Below, piece by piece: positions 16,704-26,577 of a stretch of 64,000 nucleotides of DNA. Every line of letters starts with the position of its first letter. The stretch's first letter is position 1. The notes beneath the pieces are model-generated. The model saw nothing but the letters and a program-made list of their open reading frames with translations, was not told the DNA's origin and did not search any database. Both the position numbers and the translations under genes were made by a program. Source of the stretch: Paucibacter sp. PLA-PC-4. GTDB taxonomy: Bacteria; Pseudomonadota; Gammaproteobacteria; Burkholderiales; Burkholderiaceae_C. The DNA is taken from assembly GCF_026241155.1 (NCBI RefSeq), contig NZ_JAPFGP010000005.1, forward strand, positions 1-64,000, read 5' to 3'.

Positions 16704-17497
16704 CGATGATGAACCGCGACCACAGCCCCCGAATACGCACCCTGATCGCCGAGGACGAGCCGCTGGCCGCCGAAAGCCTGGCCGAGTGGGTGGGGCAACT
16801 GCCGCAGTTGGAGCTGGTGGCGGTCTGCAATGACGGCGCCAGTGCACTGGCCCAGATCCGCGCGCTGCAGCCGGGCCTGGTGCTGATGGACATCCAGATG
16901 CCGGGTATGACCGGCCTGCAGGTGCTGCGCGCGCTGGCGCAGCAGCCCAACACGAGCGGCCCGGCGGTGATCTTCACGACCGCCTATGACGAGCATGCGC
17001 TGACCGCCTTCGAGCTGCATGCGGTGGACTACCTGCTCAAGCCCTTCTCGCACGATCGCTTTGTCGAGGCGGTCGAGCATGCGCTGCAAGTGCTGGAGCG
17101 GCTCGATGGCGCGGCGACAAACCCGACACTCAACCCGGCACTGGAGGCGCTGGAACACCCCCCCGAGGCGCCGCTGACCCGCATCCTGGTGCGCGACCAA
17201 GGCAAGATCTTCCCACTGCATGTCGACGCGATCGAGTACCTGCGCTCCGACGCCAAGTACACCGCCATAGCCAGCCGCGGTCGCCAGTTCCTAGTGCGCT
17301 TGCCGATCAGCAGCTTCGAGCAGCGCCTGGACCCGCAACGCTTTCTGAAGCTGCAGCGCAGCTGCATCGTCAATCTCGATTGCGTGGAGGCGATGACGCC
17401 CGACGAGAGCTCGCAGCTGGTGGTGCAAATGCGCGACGGCACGCGCTTCACCGCCAGCCGTGAGGTCTCGAAAAAGCTGCGGGAGCAATCGATATGA
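16700..17497 (+). CDS. LytTR-family response regulator
   Basis: 265 residues. Receiver domain (about 12-130) with acidic pair Glu18/Asp19, phospho-acceptor Asp64 in LVLMDIQMPGMTGL, Thr in IFTTAYDEHA and Lys in YLLKPFSHDRF. C-terminal LytTR DNA-binding domain (about 160-262, with HVDAIEYLRSDAKYTAI and LQRSCIVNLDCV). The upstream in-frame sequence belongs to the kinase gene, so the ATG overlapping the kinase stop is used. It is followed by a coupled DUF2807 gene, which is probably part of its regulon or feedback. Confidence 0.94.
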   Translation: MTMMNRDHSPRIRTLIAEDEPLAAESLAEWVGQLPQLELVAVCNDGASALAQIRALQPGLVLMDIQMPGMTGLQVLRALAQQPNTSGPAVIFTTAYDEHALTAFELHAVDYLLKPFSHDRFVEAVEHALQVLERLDGAATNPTLNPALEALEHPPEAPLTRILVRDQGKIFPLHVDAIEYLRSDAKYTAIASRGRQFLVRLPISSFEQRLDPQRFLKLQRSCIVNLDCVEAMTPDESSQLVVQMRDGTRFTASREVSKKLREQSI

Positions 17498-18225
17498 GAG
17501 CCCTGCTCGCGCTGCTGCTGGTGGCCGGTGCGCAACCGGCCTCGGCCCAGGCTGCCGAGGGCCAGCTCTACACGCCGGGAACCTTCGAACGCCTGGAGGT
17601 CAGCGGCTCCGCCCAGGTGCGCCTGGCCCAGGGCGAGCGCGACCAGGTCTTCATCGTCGGCAATGCGCAGACCCAAAAAAACGTGCAACTGGACTTGCGC
17701 GGGGATCGACTTGTGATCCGGCCGACTGGAAGCTGGAAGTTCTGGGACGGCTCGCGGCTGCAGATCGAGGTACTGATGCGCAATGTGCGCCAACTGGTGC
17801 TTTCCGGCGCCAGCGATCTGCATGCGCCCGGGCCGCTGAAGACGCGTCAGCTGGACGTCACCATCTCCGGCGCCGGCCAGGCACGCTTCGACGCGCTGGC
17901 GGCCGACAGCCTGCGCTTCGTGATTTCCGGTGCCGGCGAGGGCCGCCTGGCCGGCCAGGTGCGCACAATGCAGGCAGCGATCTCGGGCAAGGGCGCCCTA
18001 CAGGCCGAGCAGCTGCGGGCCGGCACGGCCTCGGTCTCCATCAGCGGCGTCGGCCACGCCAGCTTTTGGGCCACCGACGCAGTGGGTATCGGCGTCTCCG
18101 GCGTCGGCACGGTGGACTACTGGGGCCCGGCCGAGGCCCGGCAACGCAGCTCGGGCATGGCTTCCATTTCCTACCGGGGCGAGAAGCCGCCCTCGGCCCC
18201 GGCTTACGCCTCGCCGTCCCAGTAA
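17494..18225 (+). CDS. Exported DUF2807 (head GIN domain) protein
   Basis: 243 residues. A Sec signal peptide (about 1-20, ALLALLLVAGAQPASAQA) is followed by a DUF2807/GIN domain rich in repeated beta-strand patterns (VSGSAQVRL, LSGASDLHAP, ISGAGQARF, ISGAGEGRL, ISGVGHASF, VSGVGTVDYWG). The family folds as a right-handed parallel beta structure in the periplasm or outer membrane; its biochemical role is not established. Its ATG overlaps the LytTR regulator stop, so sensor, regulator and this protein are one translational unit. The repeat spacing is about 16-20 residues. Confidence 0.85.
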   Translation: MRALLALLLVAGAQPASAQAAEGQLYTPGTFERLEVSGSAQVRLAQGERDQVFIVGNAQTQKNVQLDLRGDRLVIRPTGSWKFWDGSRLQIEVLMRNVRQLVLSGASDLHAPGPLKTRQLDVTISGAGQARFDALAADSLRFVISGAGEGRLAGQVRTMQAAISGKGALQAEQLRAGTASVSISGVGHASFWATDAVGIGVSGVGTVDYWGPAEARQRSSGMASISYRGEKPPSAPAYASPSQ

Positions 18226-18686
18226 TCCAGTGAGTTGTCGCGACGTTGTATCAGCGCCGGCCCCATAGAGAAAACGGCCACCTTGCCCGAGTCCGGATAC
18301 TCGCAGACCTCGGGTCGCTCCTGGGTACTGATCGACAAGTACTTCAGGTCGGCGTCCGAGGTGTTGAGGATGTGATGCGGATAGTCGGGGCCGCAAGGGA
18401 TGAAGATCACATCGCCGGCCTGGATCGGCAGTAGTTCGCCTGCCACGCGCAAAGTGCCCAAACCCTGCAGCACAACAAACATCTCCTCCTGCGTGTGATG
18501 GAAGTGATAGGGACAGCTCTGCTTGCCGGGTGGCACAGTGTCGATGCCACATCCCAGCTTACGCGCTGCCGTGCCGCCGGACAGCGGCCCCACCAGACTC
18601 TCGTAGCGCGGCGCACGCTCGAAGCGCTCGCGCGGGATCTCATTGAAGTTCCGAATCAATTGGCTGCGTAGGTCGTCGGCTGTCAA
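18204..18686 (-). CDS. Cupin-domain protein
   Basis: 160 residues from a TTG start. The start is decided by AGGAG seven bases upstream; no ATG fits, and the frame further upstream would run into recQ. A single cupin barrel is visible with metal-ligand pattern [21 protein letters not shown] (two His plus Glu) and the second motif [18 protein letters not shown]. Such proteins bind a metal and act as small-molecule dioxygenases, isomerases or sensors; the substrate is unknown. It converges on the DUF2807 gene (22-base overlap) and is divergent from recQ with a 29-base gap. Confidence 0.8.
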   Translation of the reverse strand: MTADDLRSQLIRNFNEIPRERFERAPRYESLVGPLSGGTAARKLGCGIDTVPPGKQSCPYHFHHTQEEMFVVLQGLGTLRVAGELLPIQAGDVIFIPCGPDYPHHILNTSDADLKYLSISTQERPEVCEYPDSGKVAVFSMGPALIQRRDNSLDYWDGEA

Positions 18687-18715
18687 TTGGGTTCTCCTGG
18701 ACAATAGCGGGCTCC

Positions 18716-20581
<1,866 letters not shown>

Positions 20582-20665
20582 TCACCGAGGCGACGGCGTC
20601 AACGCCGGCCGTCTGTGCGGCGTTGGCTTGTGCTTGCACCAGCCAACAACCCCGGAGCCACCGCC

Positions 20666-23365
20666 ATGCCCCATTGCCCGCCGACCCGGCGCCTGAGCAC
20701 CGTCGCTGCCTTGCTACTGGCCAGCCAGCTGGCCTCGGCGGCGGATAATCTGGAGCGGGTAGAGATCACCGGCTCGGCGATCAAGCGGCCGGCGGCCGAT
20801 GGTGCGCTGCCGGTGCAGACCATCACTCGCGAAGACATCGCCAAGGCTGGCGTCACCACGGCCTCCGAGCTGCTGGCCCAGCTGTCGGCCAGTTCGGGCG
20901 GGCTGAGCGACGGCGCCAGCATCAACGTCGGCGGCTATGACCAGAAGGGGTTCAACTCGGCCAATCTGCGGGGTCTCGGCACCTCGTCCACGCTGGTGCT
21001 GCTGAACGGCCGGCGCATGGCCAATTTCGCCTCGCCGGGCGATGATGCCGGGGTCGACCTGAACAACATCCCGGCCGCCGCGATCGAGCGGGTCGAGGTG
21101 CTGCTGGACGGGGCCTCGGCGATTTACGGCGCCGACGCGATCGCCGGCGTCATCAACTTCATCACCCGCAAAGACTTCCAGGGCCTGGAGCTGAACAGCC
21201 AGCTCGGAAAGACCCGGGAAGGCGGCGCCGGCAAGCGCACCGCCAGCGTCGCGGCGGGCATCGGCGATATCGTGCGCGACGGCTTCAATGTCTTCGGCGT
21301 GCTCGATGCCCAGCGCACCGAGCGCCTCAGCACCTCGCAGCGCGAGTTCATCGCCGGGCTGAAGGTGCCCGAGCGCCTGGGCCATCTGCTGTCGGGCTTT
21401 ACCAGCCCGGCCAATATCCGGCTCAGCAGCGCGCAGCGCAACCATCTGCAGGACCGCGGCTTCACGATCAAGGGCAAGCCCATCGTCAACCGCACGATCA
21501 ATCTCTCGGCGCCCGACTGCGCGCCGCCGGCCAACCTCTATCTGCCGGCCGGCACCGGTGGCGAGGATGCCTGCACCTATGACTACATGCGCGACACCGA
21601 GCTCTACCCCAAGTCCGAGAAGCTAGGCTTCCTGGGCCGCGGCGTGCTGCAGCTGACGCCGGCGCACCAGCTCTTCGCCGAGCTGGCGCTGACGCGCGCC
21701 CGCACCTGGTATGTCGGCTCGTCGGCGCGCGTGACCGGCTATATGGACTACCGGCTGGTGCCCGAGCTGGCCGGTACCGCGCTGGAGACGATCGATGAGG
21801 AGTATCCCGGCGAGCTCCAGCTGCAGATGCGCTTGGACGAGGCCGGCCGCCGCAGCAGCCAGCTCACCAGCGAAGGCCGGCGCTTCGTCACCGGCCTGTC
21901 CGGCACGCTGGCCGGCTGGGACTACGAGCTAGCGCTGAATCACAGCGTCAACACCGTGCGCGACCGCGACACCCACGGCTATGTGCTCTACGACGAATTG
22001 ATGGCCGGCATCAACAGCGGCCTCATCAACCCCTTCGGCCCGTCCAGCGCCGCCGGCAAGGCGCTGATCGACAGCATCCAGGTCGATGACGAGGTGCGCT
22101 TTGCGCGCGGCACGATGGACGCGCTGGACCTGAAGGCCTCGCGCGCGCTGAGCCGGCTGGCCGGCGGCGAGCTGATGCTGGCCCTGGGCGGTGAGCTGCG
22201 GCGCGAGAAAAGCCAGTTCCGCCCCTCGGCCCTGCTGCTGAGCGACAACATCAACAACGACTTCGCGCCCGAGGGCGGCGGCCCGACCACCGATTCACGC
22301 AAGGTCAGGGCCGTCTACGCCGAGCTGCTGGCGCCTTTTGCGCCGCAATGGGAGGCCCAACTGGCACTGCGCCACGACCACTACCAGGGCATAGGCGGCG
22401 CCAGCAGCCCCAAGCTGGGCCTGCGCTACACGCCGAGCAAGGCCCTGCTGCTGCGCGGCTCGCTGGGCGCGGGCTTCCGGGCGCCGTCGATGAACGACCT
22501 CTACCGTCCCACGGTCTACAGCAGCACCGCGACCCTGCCCGATCCGCTGTCCTGCGCCGCCAACGACAACGACCTCTCGGTCTGCGCCGACAACTGGGAC
22601 ACCCGCCGCTACAGCAACCCGAACCTCAAGCCCGAGCGCAGCCGCCAGGCCTCGCTGGGACTGGTGTTCGAGGCCGACCACCACTGGACGCTCAGTGCCG
22701 ACTGGTGGACCATCAAGCGAAGCAAGCTGATCAGCGAGATCGGCGACGATGTGATCCTGGGCAATCTGGCAAAGTATGGCGAGCTGGTGCACCGCGACGA
22801 GGACGGCGACATCGACTACATCGAGCTGCGCAAGGACAACCGCGGCGCACAGAAGGCCAGCGGGCTGGATCTGGTGCTGGATCTGCATGGCGTGAAGACC
22901 GCCTGGGGCCAGTTCGGCGCGCGCCTGAGCGGCACGCTGATGCTGGACTCCAAGCTGCAGACGGCGCCGGGCGACCCCTACATCAGCAATCTGGGCCGCT
23001 TCGTCACCGAGGGCGCGGTGCAGCGCTGGCGCCACCGCCTGAGCCTGGACTGGGAGCGCGGGCCCTTCGCGCTGACGCTGGGCAATACCTTCTACTCGTC
23101 CTATCAGGACCAAAACTCGGCCATCAATATCGACGACGGCAGCATCGTCGCGGCCAACCGTGTCAAGGCCTACTCGCTGTGGGACAGCTCGCTGGCCTGG
23201 CGCGCGAGCCCGGCGCTGAGCCTGCGGGTCGGGGTGCAGAACCTGTTCGACAAGAGCCCGCCCTTTTCCAATCAGGCCTACCACTTCCTGTCGGGCTACG
23301 ACCCCAGCTACACCGACCCGCGCGGGCGTTATCTCTACATCAATCTGAACTATGCGATGAAATGA
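20666..23365 (+). CDS. TonB-dependent outer-membrane receptor
   Basis: 899 residues from an ATG with GGAG eight bases upstream. A GTG 51 bases earlier is also open but would bury the signal peptide. Signal peptide about 1-26 (VAALLLASQLASA), then NLERVEITGSAIKR leading into the plug domain (about 35-160, with LNGRRMANFASPG and EVLLDGASAIYGADAIAGVIN) and a 22-strand barrel ending YLYINLNYAMK. It imports large ligands through the outer membrane with TonB energy; the substrate is unknown and no siderophore or glycan genes adjoin. The next genes are three very small exported proteins on the other strand. Confidence 0.93.
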   Translation: MPHCPPTRRLSTVAALLLASQLASAADNLERVEITGSAIKRPAADGALPVQTITREDIAKAGVTTASELLAQLSASSGGLSDGASINVGGYDQKGFNSANLRGLGTSSTLVLLNGRRMANFASPGDDAGVDLNNIPAAAIERVEVLLDGASAIYGADAIAGVINFITRKDFQGLELNSQLGKTREGGAGKRTASVAAGIGDIVRDGFNVFGVLDAQRTERLSTSQREFIAGLKVPERLGHLLSGFTSPANIRLSSAQRNHLQDRGFTIKGKPIVNRTINLSAPDCAPPANLYLPAGTGGEDACTYDYMRDTELYPKSEKLGFLGRGVLQLTPAHQLFAELALTRARTWYVGSSARVTGYMDYRLVPELAGTALETIDEEYPGELQLQMRLDEAGRRSSQLTSEGRRFVTGLSGTLAGWDYELALNHSVNTVRDRDTHGYVLYDELMAGINSGLINPFGPSSAAGKALIDSIQVDDEVRFARGTMDALDLKASRALSRLAGGELMLALGGELRREKSQFRPSALLLSDNINNDFAPEGGGPTTDSRKVRAVYAELLAPFAPQWEAQLALRHDHYQGIGGASSPKLGLRYTPSKALLLRGSLGAGFRAPSMNDLYRPTVYSSTATLPDPLSCAANDNDLSVCADNWDTRRYSNPNLKPERSRQASLGLVFEADHHWTLSADWWTIKRSKLISEIGDDVILGNLAKYGELVHRDEDGDIDYIELRKDNRGAQKASGLDLVLDLHGVKTAWGQFGARLSGTLMLDSKLQTAPGDPYISNLGRFVTEGAVQRWRHRLSLDWERGPFALTLGNTFYSSYQDQNSAINIDDGSIVAANRVKAYSLWDSSLAWRASPALSLRVGVQNLFDKSPPFSNQAYHFLSGYDPSYTDPRGRYLYINLNYAMK

Positions 23366-23374
23366 GCGGGCGCC

Positions 23375-23587
23375 TCAGCACTGCGCCGTCTCGGCGCAGG
23401 CCAACTGCGCCAGCTGCTGCGACGGCTGCTGCGCCGAACTCTTGCCGACGATCAGCACCCGCTCCAGCCGCATCAGCGGCTGCTCGGCCGTGGTGCCGAC
23501 GTCGATCAGCGCCAGCAGCGCGGTCGTGACACTGAGGGCTACCAGGCTGGCGACGGACTTCTCGGTGAGGCTGTGCTCGAACATCAT
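23375..23587 (-). CDS. Small exported protein ending in Cys-x5-Cys (family member 1)
   Basis: 70 residues. A perfect AAGGAG lies six bases before the ATG, which argues strongly for a real gene. A hydrophobic segment at about 13-30 looks like a signal or anchor. The mature part carries LERVLIVGKSSAQQ, resembling the LPRVVITGKSAQAS motif of the small protein encoded at 26189-26419. The last residues are QLACAETAQC, matching the QLDCTDLSSC end of the neighbouring small protein at 23726-23917. The function is unknown and I know of no family name. Confidence 0.7.
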   Translation of the reverse strand: MMFEHSLTEKSVASLVALSVTTALLALIDVGTTAEQPLMRLERVLIVGKSSAQQPSQQLAQLACAETAQC

Positions 23588-23603
23588 GCTGAACTCCTTG
23601 ATA

Positions 23604-23626
23604 CACCGGCCTGATGCGGGCCGGTG
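23604..23626 (-). promoter_or_regulatory. Perfect hairpin upstream of a small-protein gene
   Basis: CACCGGCC-N7-GGCCGGTG, an eight-base perfect stem, ends five bases upstream of the AAGGAG ribosome site of the 70-residue small protein. It lies between two small-protein genes read leftward. It could be an intergenic terminator/attenuator or a 5' stabiliser. It is not followed by a T run. Confidence 0.5.
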
Positions 23627-23725
23627 AATGCAGTGTCGGCGTCGTCCGCTCGGCGCGCGAGGCCGACGCGACAAGCTGGCAAAAACGCTGTCTGAACCGA
23701 CCCTGGGAGCGACAGGACGAAACGA

Positions 23726-23917
23726 TCAGCAGCTCGACAGGTCCGTGCAATCGAGCTGGCTGAGGCGCACGGCCGACGCCGCTGACTGCGCTGCGGCCGG
23801 CTGCGCCACGGTGTGCAGGTTCTGCGGCGCGCTCTGCTCGGCCAGCACCAGGGCCATCGTGGCCGCACCAGCAACGGCGAAGAGGGCAGTCAGAAAGGTC
23901 TTGGCGCTGCTGTGCAT
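23726..23917 (-). CDS. Small exported protein ending in Cys-x5-Cys (family member 2)
   Basis: 63 residues. AGGAG lies six bases before the ATG. A signal peptide or membrane anchor covers about residues 6-27 (TFLTALFAVAGAATMALVLA). The remainder is Ala/Gln-rich and ends LSQLDCTDLSSC, with Cys as the final residue. The spacing Cys-x5-Cys and the preceding Leu-x-Gln-Leu match the end of the small protein encoded at 23375-23587, so the two look paralogous. A disulfide between the two Cys in the periplasm is plausible. The function is unknown. Confidence 0.65.
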   Translation of the reverse strand: MHSSAKTFLTALFAVAGAATMALVLAEQSAPQNLHTVAQPAAAQSAASAVRLSQLDCTDLSSC

Positions 23918-24071
23918 TGCGGGCTCCTGCGGGGCATGGGAGGCTTGGGTGGAGGCTTTCAGTGTCGCCAGGACGGCTGCGCGCCGCCAGCGCTTGGCGA
24001 TGGGCAGCGGCAGGCGCCGCATGAAGTGCGGGCAGTGGCGATGAGTGGGGGCAGAGCGGCCAGACCCGTGA

Positions 24072-26066
24072 TCAGCGCTGCAGATCCAAGCGCTTGTGCA
24101 GCGCCTGCGCCCGGACACGCGACTCGCGCTCGCGGGCCTGGCGCGCGCCCTGCGCCTGCTCGGCCAGGCGCTGTGCGCCGTTCAGCGCCGCCGGGCGGCC
24201 GGCGGCGATGGCAGCCTGGTCCAGGTTCTCGCCCCAAGTCAGCCCCGGTTTCAGCAACAAGGGACTGGCCAGCCGATCCGCTGCATCGGCCTCCAGCCAG
24301 GGCAGCAGATCGGCCAGCACCAGGCGCACACGCGGTCGCAGTGCGGCCTCGCCGATGCGGCCGCGCTGGCCCCAGACCACGGGTAGATCGGCGCTGCTGC
24401 CCGCATCGGCCGCCAACTGGGGTGCGATGGCGGTATCGCGCAGCACGCCGTAGCGCAGCTGCATCATGGCCTCTTCCACCAGCATCGCGGCATCCTCGCG
24501 CGGCACGCTCTGGCCGGCCGGCACCGAGTAGCTGTAGTCATCGCTGACGCGGTCCTGGCTGAAGAAATGCACGATGTCCTCAGGCCGGTAGGCCTTCTGC
24601 TGCGCGCTGGCCTCGGTGCCGAAGAACAACACCTGGCCCAGCGCTCGCATCTCCTGCGAGAAGAAGGGGTAGCGCTGGTGCAGATCCTGCGAAGCCGTCA
24701 GCGCCGGACTGGCCTCATAGACCCGCAGTGCCCCGCCCAGGCCGATCTGCACCCGCGGCGGCACAAAGTCCGCCGCATGGGCCAGCTCGTGATAAAGCAG
24801 GCGGGCCAACTCGTAGCGCAGCGCCGCCAGCGTGCGCGTGGGTCGCTCGGCCACCGGATAGGCGGGAATGGCATGCCGGTTGTCCAGCACATAGCGCCAG
24901 GGCGTGCTGTAGGCCAGCGCGGCACCGTAGGCGCTGCGCGGATCGGGGCTCTCGCTGAGGGTGTCGAGCTGCTCGGGCGTCATCCAGAGGTATGCCCCAT
25001 CCAGATAGATGGCGCCGGTAGCGCCCCAGTAGAAGGCCGGTCGCACGCGCGCACCGATCACCACCGCCGTGCTCGCATTGAGCATGCGGCGGAAGTCGCC
25101 ATGCGGATCTTCCTCGCGCAAGAAGCGCTCAAAAACCTCGGCCATCCAGTCATTCGAGACCAGCAGCCGCTGCATCACCTGCTCCACCGTCGGCACGGCG
25201 CCGGCCGTCTGCTGGCCCAGCAGCGGCAGACGGGCCAGTGTGCAGAGATTGTTAGGACTGCTGCTCAGGCCGGGGTGGTAAATGCAGTCGCTCAGAGCGC
25301 GGGCATGGGGGCCGTCGGACAGCCAAGGATAGACGCGGCTGGCGGGGTTGTCGCCGTCAAACAGCGGGTTGGCGGCTGGCTGCGGTGGCGGCTGGACCAG
25401 CAGGGTGAATTCATCGCTGGCGCTGCGGCCATCGGCCAGGTTCAGCTGGGCGCGCAAGCGCAGCAGGCTGTCGACGCTGACCGCCGGCGCCTTGAATACC
25501 AGCCGCGCTGAGTCGCGGCGCTCCAGCGTCGCGGCCGGGCCGTCCAGCTGCTCCCAGTACCACTGCGCGCCAGCCAACTCACTGCTGCTCAGGCCCGGCG
25601 CCCAGGCCCGCAGAGACAGGCTGCCGCCACCCCAGACCGAGGGCTCGCCGCGCACGCTCAGGCTCGGCCCGGCGGCGGCCGGCGCCACTTCGAGAGCCAG
25701 CTCGGCCGTATGGCTTGCGGCGCGGGCGTCCCTGAAACTCAAAGTGAGGCGGTAGCTGCCGGGCAAGGTCGGTTCGATGCTGAGCGCCGGCGAGCGCGCC
25801 GACAGCAGCGCAAGACCTGGCCCCGCCGTCTGCTGCCAGCGCGGCTCGGCCAGGGCCGAACCGCCACAGGCCAGCAAAGCCAGCTCGGTCGCGCGGCCGG
25901 CCTGTATCGTCACTTCCCGGGCCAGCCGCGCCACCGAACCGGGTTCGCAGCTGGCACTCACGGGCGGCACGACGGGCGGCGGTGCAGGATCGGCGGCTCC
26001 GCCGCCGCCGCCACAGGCACCCAGCAGCAAGGCCAGGCCCACGACTCCGACAACTTTGATCGTCAC
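24072..26066 (-). CDS. Lipoprotein with zinc-metallopeptidase (HExxH) motif
   Basis: 664 residues from a GTG preceded by GGGAGG five bases upstream; this gives a compact lipoprotein signal peptide with lipobox LLGAC (lipidated Cys at residue 18). Alternative ATGs upstream (for example base 26090) lengthen the signal awkwardly. A Gly-rich and Pro-rich linker follows, then two Ig-like segments (about 40-225) and a C-terminal domain with HELAHAADF (His426-Glu-x-x-His430), the motif of zinc metallopeptidases. The third metal ligand is not obvious. It is probably anchored in the outer membrane. Its neighbours are the small exported proteins and a hybrid kinase. Confidence 0.75.
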   Translation of the reverse strand: MTIKVVGVVGLALLLGACGGGGGAADPAPPPVVPPVSASCEPGSVARLAREVTIQAGRATELALLACGGSALAEPRWQQTAGPGLALLSARSPALSIEPTLPGSYRLTLSFRDARAASHTAELALEVAPAAAGPSLSVRGEPSVWGGGSLSLRAWAPGLSSSELAGAQWYWEQLDGPAATLERRDSARLVFKAPAVSVDSLLRLRAQLNLADGRSASDEFTLLVQPPPQPAANPLFDGDNPASRVYPWLSDGPHARALSDCIYHPGLSSSPNNLCTLARLPLLGQQTAGAVPTVEQVMQRLLVSNDWMAEVFERFLREEDPHGDFRRMLNASTAVVIGARVRPAFYWGATGAIYLDGAYLWMTPEQLDTLSESPDPRSAYGAALAYSTPWRYVLDNRHAIPAYPVAERPTRTLAALRYELARLLYHELAHAADFVPPRVQIGLGGALRVYEASPALTASQDLHQRYPFFSQEMRALGQVLFFGTEASAQQKAYRPEDIVHFFSQDRVSDDYSYSVPAGQSVPREDAAMLVEEAMMQLRYGVLRDTAIAPQLAADAGSSADLPVVWGQRGRIGEAALRPRVRLVLADLLPWLEADAADRLASPLLLKPGLTWGENLDQAAIAAGRPAALNGAQRLAEQAQGARQARERESRVRAQALHKRLDLQR

Positions 26067-26188
26067 GCCGCCTCCCGCCGCGAGCCTCATCGATGCCCGG
26101 CAGCATAAGGGACAAGCGCAGCGGAGCAGAGTCACCGCAGCACGCACGATGCGGCCGTGGCTCTGCTCCGTTCAGAGAACCGCACGCA

Positions 26189-26419
26189 TCAGATGCGGCG
26201 CGCCGGCTTGGCGGCGGCCAGCTGCACGGCGGGCTGGGAGGCCAGGCTGCGGCCTTCGATGACCACGCGCGGCAGTTGCACGATCTGCTGGCTGGCTTGG
26301 GCCGACTTGCCGGTGATGACGACGCGCGGCAGCTGCTCAATCTTTTGCGGGGCGGCCTGGGCGCTACCGACAGCGGCGAGAACGAGGGCGGCGGCAACTT
26401 GGATCAGACGGACTTGCAT
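26189..26419 (-). CDS. Small secreted protein with duplicated LPRVVI-x-G motif
   Basis: 76 residues. AAGGAG lies six bases before the ATG. A clear Sec signal peptide (about 1-23) ends in AQA before APQ. The mature 53 residues contain an internal repeat: EQLPRVVITGKSA (29-40) and VQLPRVVIEGRSL (48-59), spaced 20 residues apart. The first copy resembles LERVLIVGKSS of the small protein encoded at 23375-23587 and, more loosely, the LERVEITGS segment at the mature N-terminus of the nearby TonB-dependent receptor. The basic tail is KPARRI. The function is unknown. Confidence 0.72.
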   Translation of the reverse strand: MQVRLIQVAAALVLAAVGSAQAAPQKIEQLPRVVITGKSAQASQQIVQLPRVVIEGRSLASQPAVQLAAAKPARRI

Positions 26420-26577
26420 GATGGGCTCCTTGGGTTTAACTCGGTGTCGACCAAGCGGTTTGCTGTGTCGATGGAGTCAGTATCGGAGCCGATCGCGACG
26501 CTCTCCAGCACCTTGTGATGAACTGCAAGCCGCGCCGGATGGGGCGTCGCAGGCGCCGACGGATGTGTCAGCGGGCC

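Noticed and set aside
24567-25511. Plus-strand frame of 314 codons
   Set aside because: Antisense shadow of the HExxH lipoprotein gene; composition is Gln/Arg/His-rich with no family pattern.
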